Below are positions 16,946 to 25,686 of a stretch of 37,762 nt of DNA, one piece after another; within the stretch, counting starts at the first letter, position 1, and each line of letters opens with the position of its first letter. Below the pieces are notes generated by a model. That model was not told the DNA's origin. It searched no databases and saw only the letters and a program-made list of their open reading frames with translations. The DNA is from Actinomycetota bacterium (GTDB lineage Bacteria > Actinomycetota > Actinomycetes > Actinomycetales > Microbacteriaceae): NCBI GenBank assembly GCA_005777405.1, contig SXMH01000211.1, positions 1 to 37,762 on the forward strand, in the 5' to 3' direction. The position numbers and the translations under genes are program-made.

Positions 16946-17329
16946 GTGAGCACCGAGAACACCACCCCTGAGAACACCACGCCCGCACACATCACGCCCG
17001 AGAACACCACGCCTGAGAACACCACGCCCGCGCCCGCTGCCGCGCCCGCCCCTCACGGTGACCCTGCGGCTCCCGCACCCTACGTGCCAGCAGCTGCCGC
17101 CCCCGCGGAGTCGAAGACCTTCTCTCTGCTGGGCATCATCTTCGGGGCCATCGCCGTGCTGTTCATTCCGATTCTGATCGGCACAGCGGGTATCATCATG
17201 GCGATCATTGCGAAGAACAAGCGCGAGAAGCTGGCAAACGTCGCGCTGATCGTGGCGATCGCGGGTACGGTTCTCGGGTTCATCGTCGGCGCCATCGTCA
17301 ACGCCGCGGTGCAGGCCGCGTTTCTGTAG
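16946..17329 (+). CDS. DUF4190-like membrane protein with ENTTP repeats
   Basis: The 127-residue protein begins with five pentapeptide units (ENTTP, ENTTP, AHITP, ENTTP, ENTTP), continues as a Pro/Ala-rich linker, and ends with two hydrophobic segments (about 55-80 and 92-120) around KNKREKLAN, the DUF4190 layout. It is a paralogue of the protein at 14049. GTG 16946 was chosen because GAGGAG precedes it; an upstream in-frame GTG/ATG would add an unlikely leader. Function unknown. The N-terminal arm probably lies in the cytoplasm. Confidence 0.8.
   Translation: MSTENTTPENTTPAHITPENTTPENTTPAPAAAPAPHGDPAAPAPYVPAAAAPAESKTFSLLGIIFGAIAVLFIPILIGTAGIIMAIIAKNKREKLANVALIVAIAGTVLGFIVGAIVNAAVQAAFL
16955..17029 (+). 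repeat. Five tandem 15-bp units encoding ENTTP
   Basis: The unit is gagaacaccacgccc. Units 1, 2, 4 and 5 are near-identical and the middle unit is diverged (gcacacatcacgccc). Because the period is a multiple of three, copy-number change would keep the frame. Confidence 0.9.
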
Positions 17330-17348
17330 CACCGCCGTGGCGCCTCGC

Positions 17349-18233
17349 TCAGCAGTGGGCGAGTTCGTGGTCGGGGCTCGAGGGGGGTGCGAGCATCCTG
17401 TCGCGCAGCACCGTGAGCGCTGGCACCTCGCCGCGGGCGCAGACCTCTGACCACGAACCGCGCAGGTCGTCGGTGTACTCGACGTTCATGACCTGGTCGC
17501 CATAGACCTCGCGGGCGAGGTCGCATTCGCTCCAGAGGTCGCACTCCTCAGTGATCGCGAACGTGAAGCCAGCCTCGTCACGCCCGCGCGCGCCGAGCTC
17601 GAGCGCGTTCTTCTGCCCGGCGGCAAGGCCGAGCTCGGCGGCGGCCGCGACGAGGTCAGTCGCGAGAGCGATGGCACCGTCGGCATTGAGCGCGTCGTGC
17701 GAGCGAGCGTAGGTGTCGAGGTTGTCGAATTCGACCGCGGCGAACCCGTGCTCAGCGCACTGCTGAAGTGTCGGAGTGAGGTGCAGCACGATCGCGGCGC
17801 GCGTGCCCGCCGTGCGCGTGTCGAGCAGCACTTCGTCGGGCCAGCCGGGGTCGGTGACGAGCGTGCCAGCCTCGTCGCGCAGCAGCGCCTCGGGAGCGTT
17901 CTCGAGCCACCCGTCGAGCTCGCCAGGCTGCGTCTGAAAACCGTTGACGTAGCAGATCGACAGGATGCCCTCCGCCGCCTGCTCGGAGGCATCGCGCACG
18001 ACAACGACCGTGCCGGGCAGTGGCTCGGAGGCCCCGCCGAGCTGGTAGTCGATCGCTCCCGCGCTCGGCAGACCGAACGACGCTGCGGCGGGAGGTGCGG
18101 GGGCGTCGGGCGCGGGGGAGGGGAGTTGCTCGGGCGTGGTCGAGAGTGGCACAGGCGCGAGAGCGCACGAGCTCAGCAGCAGCGGCAGGCTCGCGGCGAG
18201 CATCCACTGACCGGACCGGCGCGACCGCGTCAT
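17349..18233 (-). CDS. GH114-like (endo alpha-1,4 polygalactosaminidase family) lipoprotein
   Basis: The 294-residue protein has a lipoprotein signal peptide (MTRSRRSGQWM, hydrophobic core, lipobox LSSC with Cys23), a Pro/Ala-rich linker and a TIM-barrel-like domain: the IDYQLGG start, SICYVNGFQTQPGE (SICY-x-N-x-G), WPDEVLLD, GFAAVEFDNLDTY with acidic residues at the strand end, and LAAGQKNALE. These match the GH114/DUF297-type family, which acts on galactosaminoglycan-like polymers in studied members. It should sit on the outer face of the membrane. Start 18233 was preferred over an upstream in-frame start because of the signal peptide and the ATGA overlap with the upstream FAD oxidoreductase gene. 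The true substrate is unknown. Confidence 0.8.
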   Translation of the reverse strand: MTRSRRSGQWMLAASLPLLLSSCALAPVPLSTTPEQLPSPAPDAPAPPAAASFGLPSAGAIDYQLGGASEPLPGTVVVVRDASEQAAEGILSICYVNGFQTQPGELDGWLENAPEALLRDEAGTLVTDPGWPDEVLLDTRTAGTRAAIVLHLTPTLQQCAEHGFAAVEFDNLDTYARSHDALNADGAIALATDLVAAAAELGLAAGQKNALELGARGRDEAGFTFAITEECDLWSECDLAREVYGDQVMNVEYTDDLRGSWSEVCARGEVPALTVLRDRMLAPPSSPDHELAHC

Positions 18234-19831
18234 CGCGACTCGAGCACCGCCATCGCGGCATTGTGACCGGCGATGCCGCTCACCGCGCCACCGCGGCGGG
18301 CGCCTGAACCGCACAGCAGTACACCGTCGATGCCGCTGTCGACTCCCCAGCGGCGGGCGGGGGTGTCGAGGGGCTCGTCGTGCTCGGCCCAGGGCCAGTC
18401 GAGGTCGCCGTGGAAGATGCTGCCGCCGGGCAGGCGCAGCGCGTGCTCGAGGTCGCGCGTGGTCTTCGTCTCGACGCAGGGGTTGCCGTTGCCGTCGAGC
18501 AGTAACAGGGGCTCGATGGGTTCGCCGAGCACCGAGTCGAGCGAGTCGAGCACCGCGCGCTGCAGGGTCTCGCGCATGGCGTTGTTCGTGCTTTCCGTGA
18601 GCAGGCGGTCGGGCGTGTGCAGGGCGAAGACGGTGAGGGTCTGGGCTCCGCTCGCTCGCAACTCGGGGCCGAGAATGCTCGGGTCGGTGAGCGAGTGGCA
18701 GTAGATCTCGGCGGGCACGGGGTCGGGAACGCGGCCTGCGACGGCCGCGTCGTGTGCGGCTTGCAGTTGCGTGAAGGTCTCATTGATGTGGAAGGTGCCG
18801 CCGAAGGCCGCGTGCGGGTCGAGTGCGGCATCCCGCAATCGAGGCAGCCGGCTCAGCAGCAGGTTGACCTTGACCTGGGCGCCTTCTGCGGGAGGTGCCG
18901 CGAAGCCGTCATCGGATGCTCCCGCACCGTCACCCGCCGCGAGCAGCCGAGCGAGCTCGTGCGGCGAGCAGTTCACGAGAACGTGCTGCGCTGCGGTGCT
19001 GTGCTCGACGCCAGCGCTGTCGACCCAGTGCACGACGCGATCGCCGTGCAGCGCTGTGACTTCGGCTCCCGTCGTGAGGGTGGCACCGGCGAGCCTCGCG
19101 GCGCGTTCGAGCTCGCCCGACACCGTGCCCATGCCGCCCACCGGAACATTCCAGTCGCCCGTTCCGCCGCCGATGACGTGGTACAGAAAGCAGCGGTTGG
19201 CGCGCAGGCTGTCGTCGACGTTCGGCGCGAAGGTGCCGATGAGCGCGTCGGTGAGCACGACACCGCGCACGAGATCGTGCTCGAAGGCGTCGGCGATCGC
19301 GACGCCTACAGGTTGCTCGATGAGCGACTGCCACAGGGCTGCATCACCGACGGCGGCACGTGCTTCGTCGCGCGTGAGCAGGGGGTCGGTCACGGTCGGA
19401 AAGAGTGCGCGCGCGAGACGCTCGGTGCCCTCGTAGAACCTGCCCCACGCGGCAGCGTCGGCGGCAGCGCCGATGCTCGCGAAGCTCGCGGCCGTAGCTT
19501 CAGGGTCGTGGTTGTCGACGAGCAACCCGGCGCCCGGTGAGAAACCGTCGCCGCCCGGCACTGGCGTGTACGAGCTGTAGCGGCGCGGCGCGAGGGCGAT
19601 GCGCAGACCGAGATCGTCGATGATGCGCTGGGGCAGCAGGCTCACGAGGTAGCTGTAGCGGCTGAGCCGTGCATCCACCCCCGCGAAGGCTTCGGCCGAG
19701 ACCGCGGCGCCGCCGAGCGCGTCAAGCCGCTCGAGCACCTGCACGTCGAGACCCGCCTGGGCAAGGTAGGCCGCTGCGGTGAGGCCGTTGTGGCCGCCGC
19801 CGATGATGATGACGTCACGCCGCTCGGTCAT
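18230..19831 (-). CDS. Phytoene-desaturase-like FAD oxidoreductase (PYROXD2-type)
   Basis: The 533-residue protein begins with a dinucleotide-binding motif (VIIIGGGHNGLTAAAYLA, about residues 7-24, Glu near 34) and ends with the conserved C-terminal flavin motif GVLLCGSGARRGGAVSGIAGHNAA. This is the NAD(P)/FAD oxidoreductase group that includes carotenoid desaturases and mammalian PYROXD2. No carotenoid genes are nearby, so a desaturase role is not supported; the substrate is unknown. The ORF extends upstream of the ATG, but the start is well set by the TACGCT -10 element 6 bases before it. Coupled by ATGA to the GH114-like gene; divergent from putA. Confidence 0.85.
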   Translation of the reverse strand: MTERRDVIIIGGGHNGLTAAAYLAQAGLDVQVLERLDALGGAAVSAEAFAGVDARLSRYSYLVSLLPQRIIDDLGLRIALAPRRYSSYTPVPGGDGFSPGAGLLVDNHDPEATAASFASIGAAADAAAWGRFYEGTERLARALFPTVTDPLLTRDEARAAVGDAALWQSLIEQPVGVAIADAFEHDLVRGVVLTDALIGTFAPNVDDSLRANRCFLYHVIGGGTGDWNVPVGGMGTVSGELERAARLAGATLTTGAEVTALHGDRVVHWVDSAGVEHSTAAQHVLVNCSPHELARLLAAGDGAGASDDGFAAPPAEGAQVKVNLLLSRLPRLRDAALDPHAAFGGTFHINETFTQLQAAHDAAVAGRVPDPVPAEIYCHSLTDPSILGPELRASGAQTLTVFALHTPDRLLTESTNNAMRETLQRAVLDSLDSVLGEPIEPLLLLDGNGNPCVETKTTRDLEHALRLPGGSIFHGDLDWPWAEHDEPLDTPARRWGVDSGIDGVLLCGSGARRGGAVSGIAGHNAAMAVLESR

Positions 19832-19837
19832 GGCGCC

Positions 19838-19843
19838 AGCGTA
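19838..19843 (-). promoter_or_regulatory. -10 element TACGCT of a leaderless transcript
   Basis: On the minus strand TACGCT ends 6 bases before the ATG at 19831. The divergent putA start is only 34 bases from this ATG. Confidence 0.55.
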
Positions 19844-19865
19844 GTCGGCAGGGGAGGATAGGCAG

Positions 19866-22800
19866 GTGACGACGACTGCGAACCCGAGCCCGCGCGACGC
19901 CGACGAGGCCGTGGCGCTCGTACGCCGGTGGCTCGCGGCGGTCGAGCGCGCTGAGCAGACGGGCGTGAAGCCCGACGCCAACGCCGCACGACTCGCGGGG
20001 CTGCTGCACGACCCGGTGGGGCTCGACTTTGCCATCGGCTTCGTCGACCGGGTGGCGCGGCCCGATGACCTGGGCGTCGCGGCACGCAATCTCGAAGAGC
20101 TCGCGCGCAGCATCCCGAGTTTTCTGCCCTGGCCATTGCGCGTGCTCATCGCGATCGGCGGGCCGCTCGCACGACTCGCGCCGTGGCCCATCGTGCCGAT
20201 CGCGCGACTCGTGCTGCGGCGCATGGTGGGGCATCTCGTGGTCGACGCGTCACCGAACCGGCTCGACCGCACCCTCGAGCAGTTGCGTGCCGAGGGCGAC
20301 CGGCTCAACATCAACCTGCTCGGCGAGGCGGTGCTCGGCGACGCCGAGGCCGACCGCCGGCTCGCGGGCATCACCGAGCTCGTGAAGCGCCACGACGTCG
20401 ACTACGTCTCGGTCAAAGTCTCGGCCATCGTCAGCCAGCTCAGCATGTGGGCCTTCGACGAGACCGTCGACCGCGTCGTCGGGAGGCTCACTCCCCTCTA
20501 CGAGACGGCCGCGCTCGGTGTCTCGCCGACCTTCCTCAACCTCGACATGGAAGAGTTTCGCGACCTCGACCTCACGATCCAAGTGTTTCAACGACTGCTC
20601 GATCGACCCGCCTTGCGCAGCTACGAGGGCGGCATCGTGCTGCAGGCGTACCTGCCCGAGGCGCTGCCGGCGCTCGATCGCCTCACCGGGTGGGCGCAGC
20701 GCCGGCGCGCGGAGGGCGGTGCGGGCATCAAGGTGCGCGTCGTCAAAGGGGCCAATCTCGCGATGGAGCGCGTCGACGCGGCCCTGCACGGCTGGCCCGT
20801 GGCGGTGCTGCCGAGCAAGCGCCAGAGCGACGCCAACTACAAGCGGGTGCTCGATGCCGCCTTACGACCCGACCGCGTGGATGCTGTGCGCATCGGCGTC
20901 GCCGGCCACAACCTCTTCGACATCTCGTGGGCGTGGCAGCTCGCCGAGCAGCGCGGCGTGACCGACGCGGTCGACGTCGAAATGCTCTTGGGCATGGCGC
21001 CCGACCAAGCCGCCGCGGTGCGCAATACCGTGGGTCGCCTGCTGCTCTACACACCCGTCGTGCACCCGCGCGACTTCGACTCGGCCATCAGCTATCTCAT
21101 TCGCCGACTCGAAGAGAACGCGAGCAGCGAGAACTTTCTCTCCGGAGTGTTCGAGCTCTCGACCTCGCCCGAGATCTTCGAGCGCGAAGAGCAGCGCTTT
21201 CGTGAGTCGCTCTCCACCTTCGAGGCCGCACCCTCAGCACCCGCGCCGCGCCGCGTGCAGAACCGACTCGACGAGCGTCCCCTCGAGTCGTCGCGCGTAC
21301 TGCCCTCGCCCTCGGGAGTGCGCGAGGGCTTCAGCAACGCACCCGACACCGACCCTGCCTTGCCTGCCAACCGCGAGTGGGGCCGCGCCATTCTGCAGCG
21401 CGCGCAGACGACGACACGCGGGCACGCGCTCGTCGATGCGAGCGGCATCGCCAACGTCGGAGCCGTCGAGCGGTTCGTTGCCGAGACGCGCAGCGCTGCT
21501 GCCGGCTGGGCCGCGCGGTCGGTCGACGAGCGGGCGAGCATCCTGCACGAATGCGGACGGATGCTCGCCGCGCGCCGCGCCGACCTGCTCGAAGTGATGG
21601 CGGCCGAAGCCGGCAAGACGCTCGCCGAAGGCGACCCCGAGGTGAGCGAGGCCATCGACTTCGCGCACTACTACGCCGAGAGTGCGCGCGACCTGGCCCG
21701 CATCGACGACGCGACCTTCACGCCCGTGCACCTGACGCTCGTCGTGCCGCCCTGGAACTTTCCCGTCGCGATTCCCGCCGGGGGAGTGCTCGCGGCGCTC
21801 GCCGCGGGCAGCGCGGTCATCATCAAGCCCGCACCGCAGGCGCGACGCAGCGCCGCGGTCATGGTCGAGGCGCTCTGGGATGCCGGCGTGCCGCGAGAGG
21901 TGCTGCGCTTCGTCGACGTGCCCGAGAACGAGGTCGGGCAGGCGCTCGTGGCGCACCCCGCGATCGATCGGCTCGTGCTGACCGGTGCGTGGGAGACCGC
22001 GGCGCTCTTTCGTTCGTGGCGGCCTGACCTGCCTGTGCTCGCTGAAACGAGCGGCAAGAACGCGATGGTGATCACACCGTCGGCCGACATCGACCTCGCC
22101 GTCGCCGACCTCGTTCGCTCGGCATTCGGGCACGCGGGTCAGAAGTGCTCGGCGGCATCGCTCGCGATTCTCGTCGGCTCGGTCGCGACCTCCGAACGAT
22201 TCGAACGTCAACTGGTGGATGCTGTCACCACGTTGCGCGTCGGCTCGGCGCTCGACCCCCGCACGGTCGTGGGGCCGCTCATCGAGCGTGCCTCGGGCAA
22301 GCTGCTGCGCGGCCTCACGGCGCTCGACGAAGGGGAAGACTGGCTCGTCGAGCCGCGCGCCCTCGACGCGACGGGCTCGCTGTGGAGCCCCGGCGTGCGT
22401 CGAGGCGTCGTGGCTGACAGCGAGTTTCACACCACCGAGTACTTCGGCCCGGTGCTCGGGCTCATGCGGGCACGCGATCTCGACGAGGCACTCGACCTGC
22501 AGAACGGGGTCGCCTACGGGCTCACCGCCGGGCTGCACTCACTCGACCCCGCCGAAGTCGAGTACTGGGTCGACCACGCGCAAGCGGGCAACCTCTATGT
22601 CAACCGAGGCACGACGGGCGCGATCGTGCGGCGCCAGCCCTTCGGCGGGTGGAAGCGGTCGAGTGTCGGCGGCTCGACGAAGGCTGGCGGGCCCTCGTAC
22701 GTGTTCGGCTTCGGCACGTTCGCGCCCGTGCCACGAGAGCCTCGCGAGACGCTGAGCCTGCGCGGACTCGAGCGCGGCGTGCGCGAGGTGCTCGAAGCGA

Positions 22801-23405
22801 GCCAGCCCGGGCTCGACTTCGCGGGCTTCGACTCCGCGCGCGCCGGAGCCTTGAGCGACCAGCTCGCGTGGGATGACGAGTTCGGCGTGGCCCGCGACGA
22901 CAGCAGGCTTGAGGCGCTGCCCGACCAGCCGGTCGAGAGAAACGTGCTGCGGTATCGTCCCGCGCCCGTCACGGTGCGCGCGGCCTCGGGTGCCGGCATG
23001 CCGGAGACCGTGCGAGTGCTGTTGGCGGCTGCGCGCGCGGGCTCGCGCGTGGCGATCAGCACGGCTGTGCCGCTGCCGGCGAGCTTGCTCGCCCTCGTGG
23101 ATGCGGGGCTGGGCTCGCTGCGAGCATCCACGATCACGGTCGAAACGGACGACGAATTCACCGAGCGGATGCTCGCCGAACGCCCACCGCGCATCCGACT
23201 CGTGGCGGCCGCGGGAGCGGGACGCGCGCTGCAGTCGGCGTTGCACACCGCACTCGGGGGCGACCCGGATGTCGCGATCTGGGCAGGACCGGTGACCGCG
23301 GCGGGTCGCGTCGAGCTGCTGCCCTTCCTGCGCGAGCAGGCCGTGTCGATCACGACGCACCGGTTCGGCAACCCCTACCCGGCCCTCGCGGACCTGCCGC
23401 TCTAG
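19866..23405 (+). CDS. putA: Bifunctional proline dehydrogenase / L-glutamate gamma-semialdehyde dehydrogenase
   Basis: PutA oxidises proline to glutamate in two steps on one chain. In this 1179-residue protein the FAD-dependent proline dehydrogenase barrel spans about 80-450 (VSVKVSAI, FLNLDMEEF, RVVKGAN, LPSKRQSDANYKRVLD, YTPVVHPRDF). The aldehyde dehydrogenase spans about 500-980: VVPPWNFPVAIPAGG, catalytic-type Glu727 in LAETSGKNAM, Cys761 in GQKCSAAS, and NRGTTGAIVRRQPFGGWKRS. A C-terminal domain of about 180 residues follows. There is no N-terminal ribbon-helix-helix, so it does not regulate itself as E. coli PutA does. GTG start with GGGAGG upstream. It should act at the membrane, giving electrons to quinone. 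Confidence 0.95.
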   Translation: MTTTANPSPRDADEAVALVRRWLAAVERAEQTGVKPDANAARLAGLLHDPVGLDFAIGFVDRVARPDDLGVAARNLEELARSIPSFLPWPLRVLIAIGGPLARLAPWPIVPIARLVLRRMVGHLVVDASPNRLDRTLEQLRAEGDRLNINLLGEAVLGDAEADRRLAGITELVKRHDVDYVSVKVSAIVSQLSMWAFDETVDRVVGRLTPLYETAALGVSPTFLNLDMEEFRDLDLTIQVFQRLLDRPALRSYEGGIVLQAYLPEALPALDRLTGWAQRRRAEGGAGIKVRVVKGANLAMERVDAALHGWPVAVLPSKRQSDANYKRVLDAALRPDRVDAVRIGVAGHNLFDISWAWQLAEQRGVTDAVDVEMLLGMAPDQAAAVRNTVGRLLLYTPVVHPRDFDSAISYLIRRLEENASSENFLSGVFELSTSPEIFEREEQRFRESLSTFEAAPSAPAPRRVQNRLDERPLESSRVLPSPSGVREGFSNAPDTDPALPANREWGRAILQRAQTTTRGHALVDASGIANVGAVERFVAETRSAAAGWAARSVDERASILHECGRMLAARRADLLEVMAAEAGKTLAEGDPEVSEAIDFAHYYAESARDLARIDDATFTPVHLTLVVPPWNFPVAIPAGGVLAALAAGSAVIIKPAPQARRSAAVMVEALWDAGVPREVLRFVDVPENEVGQALVAHPAIDRLVLTGAWETAALFRSWRPDLPVLAETSGKNAMVITPSADIDLAVADLVRSAFGHAGQKCSAASLAILVGSVATSERFERQLVDAVTTLRVGSALDPRTVVGPLIERASGKLLRGLTALDEGEDWLVEPRALDATGSLWSPGVRRGVVADSEFHTTEYFGPVLGLMRARDLDEALDLQNGVAYGLTAGLHSLDPAEVEYWVDHAQAGNLYVNRGTTGAIVRRQPFGGWKRSSVGGSTKAGGPSYVFGFGTFAPVPREPRETLSLRGLERGVREVLEASQPGLDFAGFDSARAGALSDQLAWDDEFGVARDDSRLEALPDQPVERNVLRYRPAPVTVRAASGAGMPETVRVLLAAARAGSRVAISTAVPLPASLLALVDAGLGSLRASTITVETDDEFTERMLAERPPRIRLVAAAGAGRALQSALHTALGGDPDVAIWAGPVTAAGRVELLPFLREQAVSITTHRFGNPYPALADLPL

Positions 23406-23420
23406 CGTTCATGACGGGAG

Positions 23421-23465
23421 GGTTCAGGCCTCGCGGGTTCAGGTCTGGCTCATTCAGGTCTCACA
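23421..23465. repeat. Three tandem 15-bp units at the mftG stop
   Basis: ggttcaggcctcgcg, ggttcaggtctggct and cattcaggtctcaca follow each other directly. Read on the minus strand the last one contains the mftG stop codon, and the other two repeat the GACCTGA/GGCCTGA stop in the same frame. Confidence 0.75.
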
Positions 23466-24983
23466 GAGCGCGTCGGCGATGACCTCGCCGATGAGCACGG
23501 CCGTCGCTGCCGGACCGCTCGTCGGCGTCGAGGGCAGCAGCCCCACGTCGGCGATGTAGAGCCCCTCGACGCCGTGCACCGCTCCGCGACCGTCCACGAC
23601 CGACGTCGCAGGGTCGGTGCCCATCGGCGTCGTGCCGCACGTATGCAACGCCGTCGAGAGACGAGCGAGCATCCATTCGTCGAGTTCGGCGTCGTCGAGT
23701 GCCGCGAGGTGCGGGTGCTCGCTGCGCGCTCCCAACAGGCGCAGGGCGTCGTTCTCGAGGAGTACCGTGGCGAGTCGCACGGCCGCCCGCATCCGCGCTC
23801 GATCGGGCTCGGTCGAGAGGTAATGAAAATCGAGCACTGGCCGCCCCGAGTCGTCGAATCGCAGCTCGCCACGTCCCGTCGATTGCAGGGGCGACACGAG
23901 CAGACTGAGGTGATGGTCGTCGGGCTCGGTGCCGAGCATGCGGCCGAGCGGGCGCAGCACCGAGAGCACTTCGAGATCGCCGACACCGCCTCCGGCGCCG
24001 AGCTCGTCGGCGAGACCGCTGGAGCCGTGGGCCGAGACGCCGAGCGGCGCCTCGACGGCATGCGCGAGCACTGACGCTGGCGCGGTGAAGCGCAACGCGA
24101 CCTGGGGATGGTCGTGCAGCTGCGCGCCGACGGGAGCGTGCAGCACGACCGGTACGCCGGTGGCGGCAAGCGCCTCGGCCGAGCCGATGCCACTGCGCAC
24201 GAGCAGCCGCGGTGTCTCGATCGCGCCGGCGCACAGCACGACGAGATCGGCCTCGAGCACATGGCGCTGGCCTTCGGCGAGCACCTCGACACCCGTCGCG
24301 CGACCGCGCCGGTCGATCACGATGGCGATCGCCTCGTGACCGCCGCGCAGCTCGACGCCGGGGGGAACGGGGTCGAGAAACGCGCGGGCGGTGCTCCAGC
24401 GCTCGCCTCGCAGCACGTTGGTCGGCGTCGATCCGATGCCGGGCGGCAGCTCGGGGCTCGCATTCTGATCGTCGACGAGCGGGAGCCCTGCCTCCTCACC
24501 CGCCGCGAGCAGCGCAGCGCTGAGGGGGTGGCTCGATGGTGCGCGCGTGACCGGCATGGGTCCTTCGGTGCCGTGCCCTGGCGCGTGCCCGAACTCGTGG
24601 TCGTGCTCGATGCGCGACCACAGCGGGGACGTGGCTGCTGCGCTCCAGCGCGCGTCCCCCGCGATTGTCGCCCACGCGTCGAGGTCACGTTCGCGCGCAC
24701 GGCGAAAGTACCCGCCGTTGATCGCCGTCGACCCTCCCGCCGCGCGACCACGCACGACCGTGTGGTCGCGACCGGAAACGAGCACGCCGGCATAGCCGAC
24801 AGCGAGTGGATCCCCGGGCATCGCCCCCGCAAGGCTCGACGCGTCGCGGCTCTCGAACGGGGCAGGCACGGGCCCCCACTCGAGCAGCAGCACGCGGGCT
24901 CCTCGCGCGGCGAGTCGCGCGGCGAGCGGCGCGCCCGAGCCGCCCGCGCCGACGACAATGACGTCGGCCGCGGCAGAGGTCAC
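23454..24983 (-). CDS. mftG: Mycofactocin-system GMC oxidoreductase MftG
   Basis: MftG belongs to the GMC flavoprotein family. In mycobacteria it is required for mycofactocin-dependent alcohol use and is thought to re-oxidise mycofactocinol and feed electrons to respiration. The 509-residue protein has the FAD motif VIVVGAGGSGAPLAA (8-22; Glu35), the GMC signature GGSTAINGGYFRR, the second signature GAIETPRLLVRSGIG, and catalytic His447 in ALHTCGTTPMG. At the usual second catalytic position (Asn/His in NPxxT) it reads PTSGPAAT, so the partner is not obvious. The GTG start overlaps the mftR stop (GTGA), giving an mftR-mftG operon. Naming rests on this context as well as on sequence. Confidence 0.88.
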   Translation of the reverse strand: MTSAAADVIVVGAGGSGAPLAARLAARGARVLLLEWGPVPAPFESRDASSLAGAMPGDPLAVGYAGVLVSGRDHTVVRGRAAGGSTAINGGYFRRARERDLDAWATIAGDARWSAAATSPLWSRIEHDHEFGHAPGHGTEGPMPVTRAPSSHPLSAALLAAGEEAGLPLVDDQNASPELPPGIGSTPTNVLRGERWSTARAFLDPVPPGVELRGGHEAIAIVIDRRGRATGVEVLAEGQRHVLEADLVVLCAGAIETPRLLVRSGIGSAEALAATGVPVVLHAPVGAQLHDHPQVALRFTAPASVLAHAVEAPLGVSAHGSSGLADELGAGGGVGDLEVLSVLRPLGRMLGTEPDDHHLSLLVSPLQSTGRGELRFDDSGRPVLDFHYLSTEPDRARMRAAVRLATVLLENDALRLLGARSEHPHLAALDDAELDEWMLARLSTALHTCGTTPMGTDPATSVVDGRGAVHGVEGLYIADVGLLPSTPTSGPAATAVLIGEVIADALCET

Positions 24984-25609
24984 GGTCGCGGCGCGTCGTC
25001 GATGAGCATGAGGTCGCGCGCCGCGAGAAAGGCATCGTCGAGCAAGTGGCTCAGCGAGCTCGAGTCGTCGGCGAGCCACTGCTCATAGGCGGCGAGCGAC
25101 ACGCCCAGGCAGACCCAGGCCACGGTCTGCGGCACGAGCGAGTGCGCTGGCTCGCCGCGTCGCTCGGCGACGTACTCGGCGATGACCTGCCTCCAGTCGG
25201 CGTAGCGGATCGCCGAGTGCGCCACGAGGGAGGGCACCGTCAGCAGCAGCGTCATGCGCTCGCGGTGGTACTGCAGCTCGCCATCGGGGATGTGGTTGAA
25301 GACGACGATCGCGATGCGGAGAGCATCCCGCAGCGACAGGCTGGGCGGCAGGGACGCGAGGTGTGCGCGCATGCCCGCGAGCATCTCGTCGAACTGGCCC
25401 CAGGGCAGGTCGTTCTTCGAGGGGAAGTAGCGAAAGAACGTGCGGCGGCCGATGCCGCACGCCGTGGCGATGTCGTCGATCGTCACGCGGTCGAAGCCGT
25501 GCTCGATGAACAGCGAGAGGCCCGTGTGGCTGATCTCAGCGTGAGTCGTGGCGGGATGGCGGCCGATGCGAACAACGGGAGCAGCGGAAATCTTGGCGAT
25601 CTCGGACAA
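24980..25609 (-). CDS. mftR: TetR-family mycofactocin regulator MftR
   Basis: The N-terminal HTH (VTIDDIATACGIGRRTFFRYFPSKNDL, about 42-68) is a clear TetR domain, followed by an all-helical ligand domain of about 130 residues. In mycobacteria MftR represses the mft genes and responds to long-chain acyl-CoA. I place the start at TTG 25609 because AGGAGG lies 7 bases upstream; an upstream in-frame GTG at 25636 has no ribosome-binding site and lies inside a palindrome that looks like an operator. It is divergent from mftA with about 100 bases between starts and overlaps mftG by 4 bases. Self-repression is likely. Confidence 0.88.
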   Translation of the reverse strand: MSEIAKISAAPVVRIGRHPATTHAEISHTGLSLFIEHGFDRVTIDDIATACGIGRRTFFRYFPSKNDLPWGQFDEMLAGMRAHLASLPPSLSLRDALRIAIVVFNHIPDGELQYHRERMTLLLTVPSLVAHSAIRYADWRQVIAEYVAERRGEPAHSLVPQTVAWVCLGVSLAAYEQWLADDSSSLSHLLDDAFLAARDLMLIDDAPRP

Positions 25610-25631
25610 TCTGCGTCCTCCTCTTCCCTTC

Positions 25632-25644
25632 GGCACTGAGTGCC
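25632..25644. promoter_or_regulatory. Candidate MftR operator (GGCAC-TGA-GTGCC)
   Basis: A perfect dyad with 5-base arms and a 3-base centre lies in the mftR-mftA intergenic region, followed 4 bases later by another 8-bp palindrome CAGTACTG (25649-25656). The position suits control of both divergent transcripts. Assignment to MftR is inference. Confidence 0.45.
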
Positions 25645-25670
25645 AATACAGTACTGCTCACCGGAAGGTT

Positions 25671-25686
25671 CCGACATCGACGTCGG
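25671..25686. promoter_or_regulatory. Near-perfect 16-bp dyad in the mftA leader
   Basis: CCGACATCGACGTCGG reads as a palindrome with one mismatched pair. It lies 24 bases before the mftA ATG, upstream of the GAGGAGG ribosome-binding site. It could be an operator half or an mRNA hairpin. Confidence 0.35.

Noticed and set aside
16955-17029. CRISPR-like array from regularly spaced repeats
   Set aside because: Units are 15 bp, directly contiguous with no spacers, and lie inside a coding frame.
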